Position numbers and translations under genes: made by a program. Shown piece by piece: positions 28,886 to 37,956 of a stretch of DNA of 64,000 bases. Below the pieces are notes generated by a model. That model was not told the DNA's origin. It saw nothing but the letters and a program-made list of their open reading frames with translations, and ran no database searches. The DNA is from DATJKD01 sp963728295 (GTDB lineage: Bacteria; Pseudomonadota; Gammaproteobacteria; Steroidobacterales; Steroidobacteraceae), in the NCBI GenBank assembly GCA_963728295.1, contig CAVSKB010000019.1:620001-684000 (forward strand), in the 5' to 3' direction. Each line of letters opens with the position of its first letter. Position 1 is the first letter of the stretch.

Positions 28886-29502
28886 GCCAGCTTCTCCTCG
28901 AGCATGCGCACCGCACCGACGGTTGCGAGCACGCGCTCGTGCCGCACCAGGCTCACCGGGTCGATGGCCGACACAGGCAGCACGGAAACGTCCTTCAGGT
29001 TCCGCGAGGCGAGGTCGAGCTTCTCGTCGTAGGCCTCGATCAGGACCAGCACGTCTCCGAGGCCGAGCTCGCGCAGCTTGCTCGCAAGGAGCTTCGTCTT
29101 CGGCGCCTCGAGTGCCAGCGAGTCGATCACGACCAGCCGGTCGAGCCGCGCGAGCTCCGAGAGCATCGCGCGCATCGCGCCCTGGTACATCTTCCGGTTG
29201 ACCTTCTGCGTGTAGTCACGCGGACGCGCAGCGAAAGCGCGGCCGCCACCCACCCAGATCGGACTGCGGATGCTGCCGGCGCGCGCTCGGCCTCCGCCCT
29301 TCTGGGCGTGCGGCTTGCGGCCGCCGCCGCGGACCTCGGCCTTGCTCTTCTGGCGCTTGGTGCCGGCGCGGGCGGCGTTCATGTAGGCGGTGACGACCTG
29401 GTGGACGAGCGACTCGTTGAAGTCGCGGCCGAAGGCGTTGTCGGACACCTCGAGGCCGGCACCGGTGGCGCCTTTGCTGACGAGCTTGAGCGTCGTGGGC
29501 AT
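28882..29502 (-). CDS. rplD: 50S ribosomal protein L4
   Basis: L4 lines the peptide tunnel and in E. coli is the autogenous regulator of the S10 operon. The 206-residue protein keeps the tunnel loop region (GGGRKPHAQKGGGRARAGSI, about 60-80). Because rpsJ and its leader position are separated from this gene here, L4 control of this operon would need a different leader (see the 30218-30448 entry). Confidence 0.97.
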   Translation of the reverse strand: MPTTLKLVSKGATGAGLEVSDNAFGRDFNESLVHQVVTAYMNAARAGTKRQKSKAEVRGGGRKPHAQKGGGRARAGSIRSPIWVGGGRAFAARPRDYTQKVNRKMYQGAMRAMLSELARLDRLVVIDSLALEAPKTKLLASKLRELGLGDVLVLIEAYDEKLDLASRNLKDVSVLPVSAIDPVSLVRHERVLATVGAVRMLEEKLA

Positions 29503-29518
29503 TGCTCTTCCGCTCCTC

Positions 29519-30217
29519 TTACTTCTTGCCCGCAGCCGCCTTCGGGGCGGGAGTCTGCTTCGGTCGCGCTGCGCGGCGGCCCGCTTTCACGGACGGGCGC
29601 ACGATGACCTGGCCGCCCGGCGCACCCGGGACCGCGCCGCGGATCAGCAGCAGGTTGCGGGCGGCGTCGATCTCGACGACCCGCAGGTTCTCGATGGTGC
29701 GACGCACCGCACCCATATGGCCCGACATGCGCTTGCCCGGGAACACGCGGCCCGGTGTCTGACGCTGGCCGATCGAGCCCGGCGCGCGGTGAACCACCGA
29801 GGCGCCGTGGGAAGCCATGCCGCCCGCGAAATTGTGGCGCTTCATCGTGCCGGCAAAGCCCTTGCCGATGGTCGTGCCAGTCACGTCGACCGCCTGGCCC
29901 GGGCTGAAGAGGTCAACCTTGAGTTCCGCTCCAGGCGCGAGGTCGGCACCTTCGCCCTCGGCGAGGCGGAACTCGACCAGCGAGGCGCCGGGCTCGACCT
30001 TGGCCTTGCCGTAGTGGCCGGCCAGCGGCCGGCCGATGCGGGAGGGCTTGCGGCTGCCAAACGCGACCTGCACTGCGCGATAGCCGTCCGATTCCGCCGC
30101 CTTGACCTGGGTGACGCGGTTGGGCAGAGCCTCGATCACCGTCACCGGGACCGACTCGCCGGCGTCGGTAAAGACGCGCGTCATGCCGCACTTGCGGCCA
30201 ATGAGACCGATCGTCAT
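29519..30217 (-). CDS. rplC: 50S ribosomal protein L3
   Basis: L3 is an early assembly protein near the peptidyl-transferase centre. The 232-residue protein starts MTIGLIGRKCGMTRVFTDAG and has the W-finger region with GTMKRHNFAGGMASHGASVV; the Gln methylated by PrmB in E. coli lies around GSIGQRQTPGRVFPGKRM. A Lys/Ala/Pro-rich C-terminal tail of about 20 residues is additional. It is the first gene of the long minus-strand ribosomal series here, because rpsJ is displaced. Confidence 0.97.
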   Translation of the reverse strand: MTIGLIGRKCGMTRVFTDAGESVPVTVIEALPNRVTQVKAAESDGYRAVQVAFGSRKPSRIGRPLAGHYGKAKVEPGASLVEFRLAEGEGADLAPGAELKVDLFSPGQAVDVTGTTIGKGFAGTMKRHNFAGGMASHGASVVHRAPGSIGQRQTPGRVFPGKRMSGHMGAVRRTIENLRVVEIDAARNLLLIRGAVPGAPGGQVIVRPSVKAGRRAARPKQTPAPKAAAGKK

Positions 30218-30448
30218 CGATACGTCCTCGTTCACCGCCCGGGCTGCGATTGGCCTGGGCTGAAACCGCCGGTCATCGCCATCGCTGGGCCGGCCGGGAA
30301 GAAAACCGTATTGCCCGCGCACGAGCCGACCGCTTGCGGCCGTCAAGGCGCGCTCGTCGAAGGAAGGCTTGAGAGGTGCGGGATCGGCGGACCGTCCGCG
30401 CCGCTCGAGCGGTACCCGCAAAGCGGGCCGGGCCTCGGCGAGAAGGAG
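30218..30448 (-). promoter_or_regulatory. Long rplC leader with three hairpins
   Basis: Between the inferred transcription start (about 30448) and the rplC ATG lie about 230 bp without a gene. Three compact inverted repeats follow one another near the 5' end of the leader: CCCGC-AAA-GCGGG (30415-30427), the 12-bp palindrome CCGCTCGAGCGG (30401-30412) and GCGGAC-C-GTCCGC (30387-30399). Such a long structured leader before a ribosomal operon suggests autogenous control, for example by L4. That is inference, since I cannot compare it with the E. coli S10 leader by alignment. Confidence 0.45.
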
Positions 30449-30454
30449 CCGCGC

Positions 30455-30482
30455 ATTATAGCCATCCGGCCGGGCCCCGCAA
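30455..30482 (-). promoter_or_regulatory. Promoter for rplC and the downstream ribosomal genes
   Basis: On the minus strand a perfect TATAAT (30455-30460) stands 16 bp after TTGCGG (30477-30482). The GC-rich GCGCGG discriminator that follows is typical of stringently controlled ribosomal promoters. The promoter lies in the 449-bp gene-free stretch between rplC and the divergent MATE gene and would compensate for the separation from rpsJ and the str promoter. The remaining part, 30483-30666, holds nothing else I can support beyond weak signals for the MATE gene. Confidence 0.65.
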
Positions 30483-30666
30483 GTTAATCGCCCGGCGGGC
30501 GGCCGGCCGGCCGATTTCCGGGGGCTCGCAGGCTCTCCGGACCCGGGGTTGGCCCTGCTTTTCGCCGCGCCGCAGCAACCCCCGGATCGGTACGATACGC
30601 GCCCGCCTCCAGCGACCGGCACACCAGGGCCGAGCCGTCGTGACGATACGGCGCGGGCAGGGTGTC

Positions 30667-32070
30667 ATGGTCACAGCATCGGCAACGACGACCGATATGG
30701 GGCAGCGCAGCCACCTGCGCGCGATCCTCAAGCTCGGAGCACCGCTGGTCGTCAACAACCTCGCCTACGCCGGCATCACGTTTGCCGACACCGTGATGTC
30801 CGGGCATATCGGCGCCGATGCGCTCGCGGCGGTCGCCGTCGGCAGCAACGCGCTGCAACTGCAGTCGCTGATCGGTGCCGGCATGATGATGGCGCTCGCT
30901 CCGATCGTCGCCCACGATTACGGCGCCGGTCGCGACACGGCCGCGGGTCGCTACATGCGCCAGGCGCTCTGGATCGCCCTTGCGATGTCGGTGCTGCCCC
31001 TGGTCGTCGCACTGTCCGCCAACCGGGTCTACACCGCGGTGGGCACAGCTCCATCGATCATTCCCACGGCGACCGCCTACACGCAGGCGGTCTGCTGCGG
31101 CGTTCCGGCGATGTTCGCGCTGCAGGCGCTCACGTATACGAGCGAAGGGCTGGGCCGCACCCGCACGATCATGCTGATGACGGTGCTGGCGCTGCCGGTG
31201 AACGTGCTGTTCAACTGGGTGTTCATGTTCGGACACTGGGGTGCGCCGGCGCTCGGCGCCGTGGGCGCCGGCGTCGCAAGCGCGATCACGATCTGGCTCG
31301 CGCTCGGTTTCATGATCCTGCTGATGAAGCGCCCCTCGTACGCGCGATTCGCATTGTTCGCCCGATTCGAATGGCCGAGCGCAACGGAGCTCAGGACGAT
31401 CCTGCGCCTCGCGCTGCCGTTTACGGGCTCGCTGCTGGCCGAGGGGTCGCTCTTCATCGGCGCCACGCTGATGGTGAGCGCGCTCGGAGCGGTCGTCGTC
31501 GCCGCGCACCAGGTCGCGCTGAGCTATTCGCTTCTCACGTACATGATTCCAGCGGCCTTTCACTCCGCGACCACGGTTCGCGTGGGACACATGCTCGGCA
31601 GCGGTCAGGCCGCGGAAGCCCGTCGCGCAGGTTACATCGGTATCGCGCTCTGCACGGGGCTGATGGTCGTCTCCGCCCTGGTACTGGTACTCGCCCGCGG
31701 ACCGATTTCCCAGGTCTACACGGACGACCCTGCCGTGCTCGAGGTAGCGACCACATTGCTGCTGCTCGCCGGGCTGTTCCAGATCTCGGACGGCCTGCAG
31801 CTCGGCTGCTCGGGCGCGCTGCGCGGTTACCAGGACGCGCGCATCCCGCTCGTTATCACGGTGGTCTCGTACTGGGGCATCGGCTTTTCGCTGGCCTGGG
31901 TGTTCGGCATCGTGCGCGGCGGAGGCGCGCCCGGCGTGTGGCTCGGGCTCATCGCCGGGCTTACGGCCGCGGCGGCGCTGCTTGGCGCGCGGTTTGGCGT
32001 GGTGAGCGCACGCACGGCGGCCCGATGCGCAGCTCAGCAGGAATCGGGTCCTATAATCCGCGCTCAGTGA
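30667..32070 (+). CDS. MATE-family multidrug/Na+ exporter (NorM-like)
   Basis: A 467-residue inner-membrane transporter of the MATE family, which exports drugs and cationic metabolites in exchange for Na+ or H+. Twelve hydrophobic spans can be counted. Conserved features include APLVVNNLAYAGITFADTVM in TM1, GCSGALRGYQDARIPL near TM10-11 and a repeated two-halves pattern. The ATG at 30667 gives a normal NorM length (457 in E. coli). MGQRSHL, ten codons later, is an alternative start. It is the only plus-strand gene inside the ribosomal superoperon, lying divergent from rplC and convergent with the VirJ-like gene. Confidence 0.9.
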   Translation: MVTASATTTDMGQRSHLRAILKLGAPLVVNNLAYAGITFADTVMSGHIGADALAAVAVGSNALQLQSLIGAGMMMALAPIVAHDYGAGRDTAAGRYMRQALWIALAMSVLPLVVALSANRVYTAVGTAPSIIPTATAYTQAVCCGVPAMFALQALTYTSEGLGRTRTIMLMTVLALPVNVLFNWVFMFGHWGAPALGAVGAGVASAITIWLALGFMILLMKRPSYARFALFARFEWPSATELRTILRLALPFTGSLLAEGSLFIGATLMVSALGAVVVAAHQVALSYSLLTYMIPAAFHSATTVRVGHMLGSGQAAEARRAGYIGIALCTGLMVVSALVLVLARGPISQVYTDDPAVLEVATTLLLLAGLFQISDGLQLGCSGALRGYQDARIPLVITVVSYWGIGFSLAWVFGIVRGGGAPGVWLGLIAGLTAAAALLGARFGVVSARTAARCAAQQESGPIIRAQ

Positions 32071-32129
32071 GAGGCACGATGTCCGACGCCACGTTGCGGC
32101 TAAGGCGTGAGAATGTTCACGTCAGTTGA
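32052..32129 (+). other. Orphan -10 element and 16-codon ORF
   Basis: A perfect TATAAT (32052-32057) overlaps the end of the MATE gene. It is followed by GAGAGG and an ATG at 32079 opening a 16-codon frame (MSDATLRLRRENVHVS) that stops at 32129. No good -35 is seen. It could be a leader peptide, a remnant 5' end of a lost gene, or chance. The 98 bp between the MATE and VirJ-like genes hold nothing else. Confidence 0.25.
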
Positions 32130-32168
32130 GCCTGGCACAGTCCGGCGACCGACTGATCGTGCGGCCCT

Positions 32169-33644
32169 CTACGGCGCGCCGCCTTCCGCGAAATCGAGGA
32201 TCTGCCGCACGACGCCGCCGTAGTCGCCGTTGAAGTGATGCCCGCCGTCGATGGCGACCACGCGCACGCCGGTACCCCGCAGCGCCGGGCAGGGCGAGTC
32301 ACGCTCGTCTCGGCCGTGCAGGCAGAGCACGCGCGCAGTGCCCATGCGCTCGATTTCCGGCACCGTGGGAAGCCCCTCCGCGCCGCGTCCGGGGATCCAC
32401 TCCGCTACGCGAAACTCGAAGCTCGCGTTGCCAGCGAGGCCGAGCAGAGTGACACCGCGTACGTCGCGTCGCGTGTCGGCGTCGAGACGGTCGTAGAGAA
32501 ACGGCAGCACGTCGGCGCCAAACGAGTAGCCGATCAGCAGCGCGTCGCGCCGCCCCCAGCGGCGGCCATATTCGTGGATGATGCGCTGCAGATCGCGCGC
32601 GGCGCCGTCCGGATCACGCGCCTTCCAGAAGTACTTGAGCGAGTTCAGCGCGACGACGGGGACGCCGCGTCCCGCCAGCTCACTTGCGACGTCCTGGTCG
32701 AGACCCGCCCACCCGCCGTCGCCGGTCAGCAGCACGGCGAAGACGTCACTCAGCTTCGGGTCGGCCGCAGCGCGCGCCGGTACTTCGATCAGCGGCAAGT
32801 CGGCAGTGTCGGCCAGTGACGGTGCGGGTGTGGCTGGATTCGCGACGCGACGGTAGCTCACGACGAACTGCGGCAACCAGTTGCGCTCGACCGAGTAGCC
32901 GTGACCCACCTTTGGCAACGGTACGAGCGTCGCCGCCCCGGTCTGCGCGACAAAGTTGCGTGTCGCCGCTGGCGCACACACCTGGTCGGCGTCGCCCTGC
33001 AACGCGAACCACGGCGTCGTGTTGCTTTCCGCCGGCTGGAAGATCACGCCCTTCACCGCACCAGGGTCGGACGGACGTGCCTCGGAACGCTGCGCGCGAT
33101 CGAACTCATACTGCAGCCCGGCGCCGCGGCAGATCGGCTGTTTCAGGTCGAGGTCGGGGCAGAACCCGAGACTCAGCACACCGCCATAGGTCCCTTTCGG
33201 GGATTGCACGGCGACGGCATAGGCGAGCGTTGCGCCCGAGGAGTAGCCGACGAGCACCGGAAGCCAGTACTCGTCGAGACCGAGCCGCTGCTGTGCCGCG
33301 TGCGACAGGTTCTCGAAGTCGCCGCTGAAGTCCTGGCAAGCCGCGCCGCCCCGGTTCACCTGGTCGCGATAGTGGCGAATGTCGATGCCGACGACTACGG
33401 AGCCGAGCTCGACCAGGTGCCGCGCCATGTCGACGACGCCGAGGTTCCAGCCACCGTCGCCCGAAATGAAAAGCGTCACGCCGGTCGGCTTCGCGGCCGG
33501 GCGGTAGATCGTGGTTTCGCCGAAGCGACCGTAGGGGAATGTGAGCGGAGCGGTTGCCGGGTTGGCCTCCGCAGCCTCGGTCACTTGAAAGAATGCGAAC
33601 AGGGCCGCACCGAATGCGACGAAAGGCCAGCCGACACGGGCCAT
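32169..33644 (-). CDS. AcvB/VirJ-family protein
   Basis: A 491-residue exported protein with an N-terminal hydrophobic segment (ARVGWPFVAFGAALFAFFQV). Two alpha/beta-hydrolase-like halves each carry GDGGW near their start (LFISGDGGWNLG and LLTGDGGWAGLD) and a nucleophile-elbow-like motif (GYSSG and GYSFG). AcvB/VirJ of Agrobacterium share this architecture; AcvB has been described as a periplasmic lysyl-phosphatidylglycerol hydrolase. No mprF/lpiA or type IV secretion gene is in view, so substrate and role are open. I chose MARVG (33644) over an ATG nine codons upstream because it gives a normal signal sequence. It lies 59 bp behind rpsJ on the same strand and is probably co-transcribed with it. 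Confidence 0.82.
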   Translation of the reverse strand: MARVGWPFVAFGAALFAFFQVTEAAEANPATAPLTFPYGRFGETTIYRPAAKPTGVTLFISGDGGWNLGVVDMARHLVELGSVVVGIDIRHYRDQVNRGGAACQDFSGDFENLSHAAQQRLGLDEYWLPVLVGYSSGATLAYAVAVQSPKGTYGGVLSLGFCPDLDLKQPICRGAGLQYEFDRAQRSEARPSDPGAVKGVIFQPAESNTTPWFALQGDADQVCAPAATRNFVAQTGAATLVPLPKVGHGYSVERNWLPQFVVSYRRVANPATPAPSLADTADLPLIEVPARAAADPKLSDVFAVLLTGDGGWAGLDQDVASELAGRGVPVVALNSLKYFWKARDPDGAARDLQRIIHEYGRRWGRRDALLIGYSFGADVLPFLYDRLDADTRRDVRGVTLLGLAGNASFEFRVAEWIPGRGAEGLPTVPEIERMGTARVLCLHGRDERDSPCPALRGTGVRVVAIDGGHHFNGDYGGVVRQILDFAEGGAP

Positions 33645-33703
33645 GGCAGTCCGCTCTGCGGCGATGGTCACGCCGGTGGGAACGGGGCGCGCGCCCCGGC
33701 CGC

Positions 33704-34015
33704 TCAGTTCAGCTTGATCTGCACGTCGACGCCGGCCGGGAGCTCGAGCTTCATCAGCGCGTCGACGGTCTTGTCCGTGGGGTTCAGGATGTCCATCAGC
33801 CGCTTGTGCGTGCGCAGCTCGTACTGGTCCCGCGCGTCCTTGTCGGCGTGCGGGGAGATGAGCAGCGTGAAGCGCTCCATCTTGACGGGCAGCGGCACCG
33901 GGCCGCGCACGGTTGCACCAGTGCGCTTCGCGGTCTCTACGATCTCGCGCGCGGAATTGTCGATCAGCCGATGATCGAAGGCTTTGAGGCGGATGCGGAT
34001 GTTCTGTCGAGCCAT
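33704..34015 (-). CDS. rpsJ: 30S ribosomal protein S10 / NusE
   Basis: S10 is a 30S head protein and, as NusE, a partner of NusB and NusG in antitermination. The 103-residue protein reads MARQNIRIRLKAFDHRLIDN and keeps RFTLLISPHADKDARDQYEL. It follows tuf1 by 32 bp, so it belongs to the str transcript. The usual next gene, rplC, is 3.5 kb away. Confidence 0.98.
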   Translation of the reverse strand: MARQNIRIRLKAFDHRLIDNSAREIVETAKRTGATVRGPVPLPVKMERFTLLISPHADKDARDQYELRTHKRLMDILNPTDKTVDALMKLELPAGVDVQIKLN

Positions 34016-34047
34016 GTTAGTTCACCTGGAGCGGGCCTCACGCCTGC

Positions 34048-35238
34048 TCACTTCAGAATCTTCGACACCACGCCTGCGCCGACGGTGCGGCCACCCTCGC
34101 GGATAGCAAAGCGCAGACCCTCTTCCATCGCGATCGGGCTGATCAGCTCGATCGTCATCTTGATGTTGTCGCCCGGCATCACCATCTCGACGCCCTCCGG
34201 CAACTCCACCGCTCCCGTCACGTCGGTCGTGCGGAAGTAAAACTGCGGCCGATACCCCTTGAAGAACGGCGTGTGACGCCCGCCCTCCTCCTTGGTCAGC
34301 ACGTACACCTCGCCCTCGAACTTGGTGTGCGGGGTGATCGAACCGGGCTTGGCGAGCACCTGCCCCCGCTCGACCTCCTCACGCTTGGTGCCCCGCAGCA
34401 GCACCCCCACGTTGTCCCCCGCCTGCCCCTGGTCGAGGAGCTTCCTGAACATCTCCACCCCCGTGCAGATCGTCTTCACCGTCGGGCGAAGCCCAATGAT
34501 CTCCACCTCGTCGTTGACCTTCACGATCCCACGCTCAATGCGCCCCGTGACCACCGTGCCGCGCCCGGAGATCGAAAACACATCCTCCACCGGCATCAGA
34601 AACGCCCCATCCACCGCCCGCTCCGGCACCGGGATGTAGGCGTCCATCTCCTCCACCAGCTTCACCACCGAGGGCACCCCAAGCGGACCCTTGTCCCCCT
34701 CCAGCGCCTTCAGCGCCGAACCGGTCACGATCGGCGTCTTCTCGCCCGGAAACTCGTACTTCGACAGCAGCTCCCGAACCTCAAGCTCAACCAGCTCCAG
34801 CAGCTCCGCGTCATCCACCATGTCCGCCTTGTTCAGGTACACCACGATGTAGGGCACCCCCACCTGGCGGGCGAGCAGAATGTGCTCGCGCGTCTGCGGC
34901 ATCGGACCGTCCGCGGCACTCACCACCAGAATCGCACCGTCCATCTGCGCCGCACCCGTGATCATGTTCTTCACGTAATCGGCATGCCCCGGACAGTCCA
35001 CGTGCGCGTAGTGCCGCTTCGGCGACTCGTACTCCACGTGCGCCGTCGAAATCGTGATCCCCCGCGCCTTCTCCTCCGGCGCCTTGTCAATCTGGTCGTA
35101 GGCCATGAAGGTGCCGCCAAAGGTCTCCGACATCACCTTCGTCAACGCCGCCGTCAGCGTCGTCTTGCCGTGATCCACGTGCCCAATCGTCCCGACGTTC
35201 ACGTGCGGCTTCGTACGCTGGAATTTTTCCTTAGACAC
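34048..35238 (-). CDS. tuf: Elongation factor Tu, copy 1
   Basis: EF-Tu delivers aminoacyl-tRNA to the ribosome. It has 396 residues: G1 GHVDHGKTT, G2 region RGITI, G3 DCPGH, G4 NKAD and G5 GSALK, followed by the two beta-barrel domains. The stop is TGA. It lies between fusA and rpsJ, the tufA position of the str operon. It differs from copy 2 (52347-53537) at a single base inside the shared 1190-bp block: position 34570, a synonymous Ile codon (ATC versus ATT). Confidence 0.98.
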   Translation of the reverse strand: MSKEKFQRTKPHVNVGTIGHVDHGKTTLTAALTKVMSETFGGTFMAYDQIDKAPEEKARGITISTAHVEYESPKRHYAHVDCPGHADYVKNMITGAAQMDGAILVVSAADGPMPQTREHILLARQVGVPYIVVYLNKADMVDDAELLELVELEVRELLSKYEFPGEKTPIVTGSALKALEGDKGPLGVPSVVKLVEEMDAYIPVPERAVDGAFLMPVEDVFSISGRGTVVTGRIERGIVKVNDEVEIIGLRPTVKTICTGVEMFRKLLDQGQAGDNVGVLLRGTKREEVERGQVLAKPGSITPHTKFEGEVYVLTKEEGGRHTPFFKGYRPQFYFRTTDVTGAVELPEGVEMVMPGDNIKMTIELISPIAMEEGLRFAIREGGRTVGAGVVSKILK

Positions 35239-35239
35239 G
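34050..35239. repeat. 1190-bp direct repeat, tuf copy 1
   Basis: Block shared with 52349-53538 (offset 18299) with one visible mismatch (34570 versus 52869). The similarity stops within two or three bases of the coding ends, which is typical of tuf genes homogenised by gene conversion. Confidence 0.9.
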
Positions 35240-35302
35240 GCTGCAACCTCGAAATATCTGGTCGGTTACCGACGCCCGCGCGCACCGAGCGCGGGGCCGC
35301 AA

Positions 35303-37397
35303 TCAGCTCGCCTTCTTCATCACCGCTTCGGCGACGTTGTTCGGCACTTCCATGTACTTGGAGAACTCCATCGTGTAGGTCGCACGACCCTGGCTCATCG
35401 AGCGCATCGAGGTCGAGTACTGGAACATCTCGGCGAGCGGAACCTCGGCCGTCACGACCTTGCCCGAGACCGAATCCTCCATGCCGATGATCTGACCGCG
35501 ACGACGGTTCAGATCGCCGACGATGTCGCCGAAGTAGTCTTCCGGGGTGACCACCTCGACCTTCATGATCGGCTCGAGCAGCACGGGCTTCGCCTTGCGC
35601 ACGCCTTCCTTCACGGCCATCGAACCCGCGATCTTGAAGGCCATCTCGTTCGAGTCGACGTCGTGGTACGAGCCGTCGAATATCGTGACCTTGATGTCGA
35701 CGACCGGGTAACCCGCGATCACGCCGCCCTCGAGCGCTTCCTTGACGCCCTTGTCGACGGCGGGAATGTACTCGCGCGGCACGGAGCCGCCGACGACGCC
35801 GTTGACGAACTCGTAGCCCTTGCCCTCTTCCTGCGGCTCGATCTTGAGCCACACGTGACCGTACTGGCCGCGGCCGCCGGACTGGCGCACGAACTTGCCT
35901 TCCTGCTCGACCTTGCCGCGGATCGTCTCGCGGTAGGCGACCTGCGGCTTGCCGACGTTCGCCTCGACCTTGAACTCGCGCTTCATGCGGTCGACGATGA
36001 TCTCGAGGTGCAGCTCACCCATGCCGGCGATGATCGTCTGGCCGGATTCCTGGTCGGTGCGACACGCGGAAGGACGGGTCCTCCTTGGCGAGCCGTTGCA
36101 GCGCTAGTCCCATCTTCTCCTGGTCGCTCTTGGTCCGGGGCTCCACGGCGACCGAGATGACGGGCTCGGGGAACTCCATCTTCTCGAGCGTGATGACGTG
36201 GTCGGGATCGCACAACGTGTCGCCCGTCGTCACGTCCTTGAGACCCACCGCCGCGGCGATGTCGCCCGCGCGGACCTCCTTGATCTCCTCGCGCTCGCTG
36301 GCATGCATCTGCAGCAGGCGGCCGATGCGCTCCTTGCGGTCCTTGGCCGGCACATATACCTGGTCACCGGAGTTGAGCACCCCGGAATAGACGCGAAAGA
36401 AGGTCAGGTTGCCCACGAACGGGTCGTTCAGGATCTTGAACGCGAGCGCGGAGAACTTCTCGTCGTCGCTGGCCTCGCGCGTGATCTCGCGGCCGCGGTC
36501 GTCGACGCCGCGAACGGGCGGCATCTCCACGGGCGACGGCATGAACTCGACCACCGCGTCGAGCATCGCCTGCACGCCCTTGTTCTTGAAGGCCGAGCCG
36601 CAGAGCGTGATGCAGATCTCGTTGCGGATCGCGCGTGCCCGCAGGCCGCGGCGGATCTCGTCCTCGGTGAGCGCCGTGTGCTCGAGGTACTTGTGCAGCA
36701 GCTCCTCGTCGCCTTCGGCCGCCGCCTCGATCATCTTCTCGCGGTACTCGGCACACTGCTCCCGCATGTCGGCCGGGACATCGCGGTATTCGAAGCGCAT
36801 GCCCTCGGTCGAGTCGTCCCAGTAGATCGACTTCATGCGGATCAGGTCGACGACGCCCTCGAAGTTGTCTTCGGCGCCGATGGGCAGCTGGATCGGCACA
36901 GGGTTGCCCCGCAGCCGCGTCTTGATCTGGTCGACGCACCGCAGGAAGTCGGCTCCCGCGCGGTCCATCTTGTTGACGAACGCGATGCGCGGCACGCCGT
37001 ACTTGTTCATCTGCCGCCAGACCGTCTCGGACTGCGGCTGCACGCCCGACACCGCACAGAACACGGCGCAGGCGCTGTCGAGCACGCGAAGGCTGCGCTC
37101 GACCTCGATCGTGAAGTCGACGTGGCCGGGCGTGTCGATGATGTTGATGCGGTGCTCGGGGAAATGGTTGTCCATTCCCTTCCAGAAGCAGGTGGTTGCC
37201 GCCGCGGTGATCGTGATCCCGCGCTCCTGTTCCTGCTCCATGTAGTCCATGACGGCGGCACCGTCGTGCACCTCGCCGATCTTGTGCGAGACACCGGTGT
37301 AGAAAAGGATGCGCTCGGTCGTCGTCGTCTTGCCGGCGTCGATGTGTGCCGAGATACCGATGTTTCGGTAGCGCTCGATCGGAGTCGTGCGTGCCAC
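35303..37397 (-). CDS. fusA: Elongation factor G (frameshift in the sequence)
   Basis: EF-G catalyses GTP-dependent translocation and, with RRF, ribosome recycling. The start is GTG at 37397 (VARTTPIERYRNIGISAHID, with G1 AHIDAGKT). The frame runs to about residue 446 (LAKEDPSFRVS). The rest, TDQESGQTIIAGMGELHLEI onward to MKKAS, lies in another frame. Removing one base at 36059-36061 restores a 697-residue EF-G (704 in E. coli). All five domains are then complete. EF-G is essential and no second copy is visible, so a sequence error is likely. Confidence 0.95.
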
Positions 37398-37434
37398 GAT
37401 TAAATCCTCGGGAACTGGTCCGGCCCCGGGGCCG

Positions 37435-37914
37435 TCACCACCGGTAGTGGGCGAAGGCCTTGTTGGCCTCGGCCATGCGGTGCGTGTCTTCGCGCTTGCG
37501 CACCGCCGCACCACGGTTCTCCGACGCCTCGAGCAGCTCGGCGGCGAGGCGCTGCGACATCGACTTCTCGTTGCGGGCCTGCGCAGCCTCGATGACCCAG
37601 CGCATGGCGAGCGTCTGTCGCCGCGTCGAGCGCACTTCGACCGGCACCTGGTAGGTAGCGCCGCCGACGCGCCGCGACTTGACCTCGACTGCAGGCTTGA
37701 CGTTGTCGAGTGCCAGAGTCAGTACCTCGATCGCCTGGTCGGCCGGGCGGCCGGTCTTGTCGGCGATGCGGTCGATCGCGCCATAGACGATGCCCTCGGC
37801 GACGGACTTCTTGCCACGCTCCATCACCATGTTCATGAACTTCGCCAGCATGACGCTGTTGAACTTCGGATCCGGGAGGATGCTGCGGGTTGGGGCTGCT
37901 GCGCGACGGGACAT
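37435..37914 (-). CDS. rpsG: 30S ribosomal protein S7
   Basis: S7 nucleates assembly of the 30S head and is the str-operon repressor in E. coli. The 159-residue protein contains SRRVGGATYQVPVEVRSTRR and ends in AEANKAFAHYRW. It lies between rpsL (42 bp) and fusA (37 bp). Confidence 0.98.
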   Translation of the reverse strand: MSRRAAAPTRSILPDPKFNSVMLAKFMNMVMERGKKSVAEGIVYGAIDRIADKTGRPADQAIEVLTLALDNVKPAVEVKSRRVGGATYQVPVEVRSTRRQTLAMRWVIEAAQARNEKSMSQRLAAELLEASENRGAAVRKREDTHRMAEANKAFAHYRW

Positions 37915-37956
37915 GGCGATTACCTGGTAAAGAGCGTTTGCAAAGTTGAGCGGGCG

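Noticed and set aside
32169..33644. VirJ-like gene as evidence of a type IV secretion or T-DNA system
   Set aside because: No other vir gene is in the window, and AcvB/VirJ homologues are widespread outside such systems.
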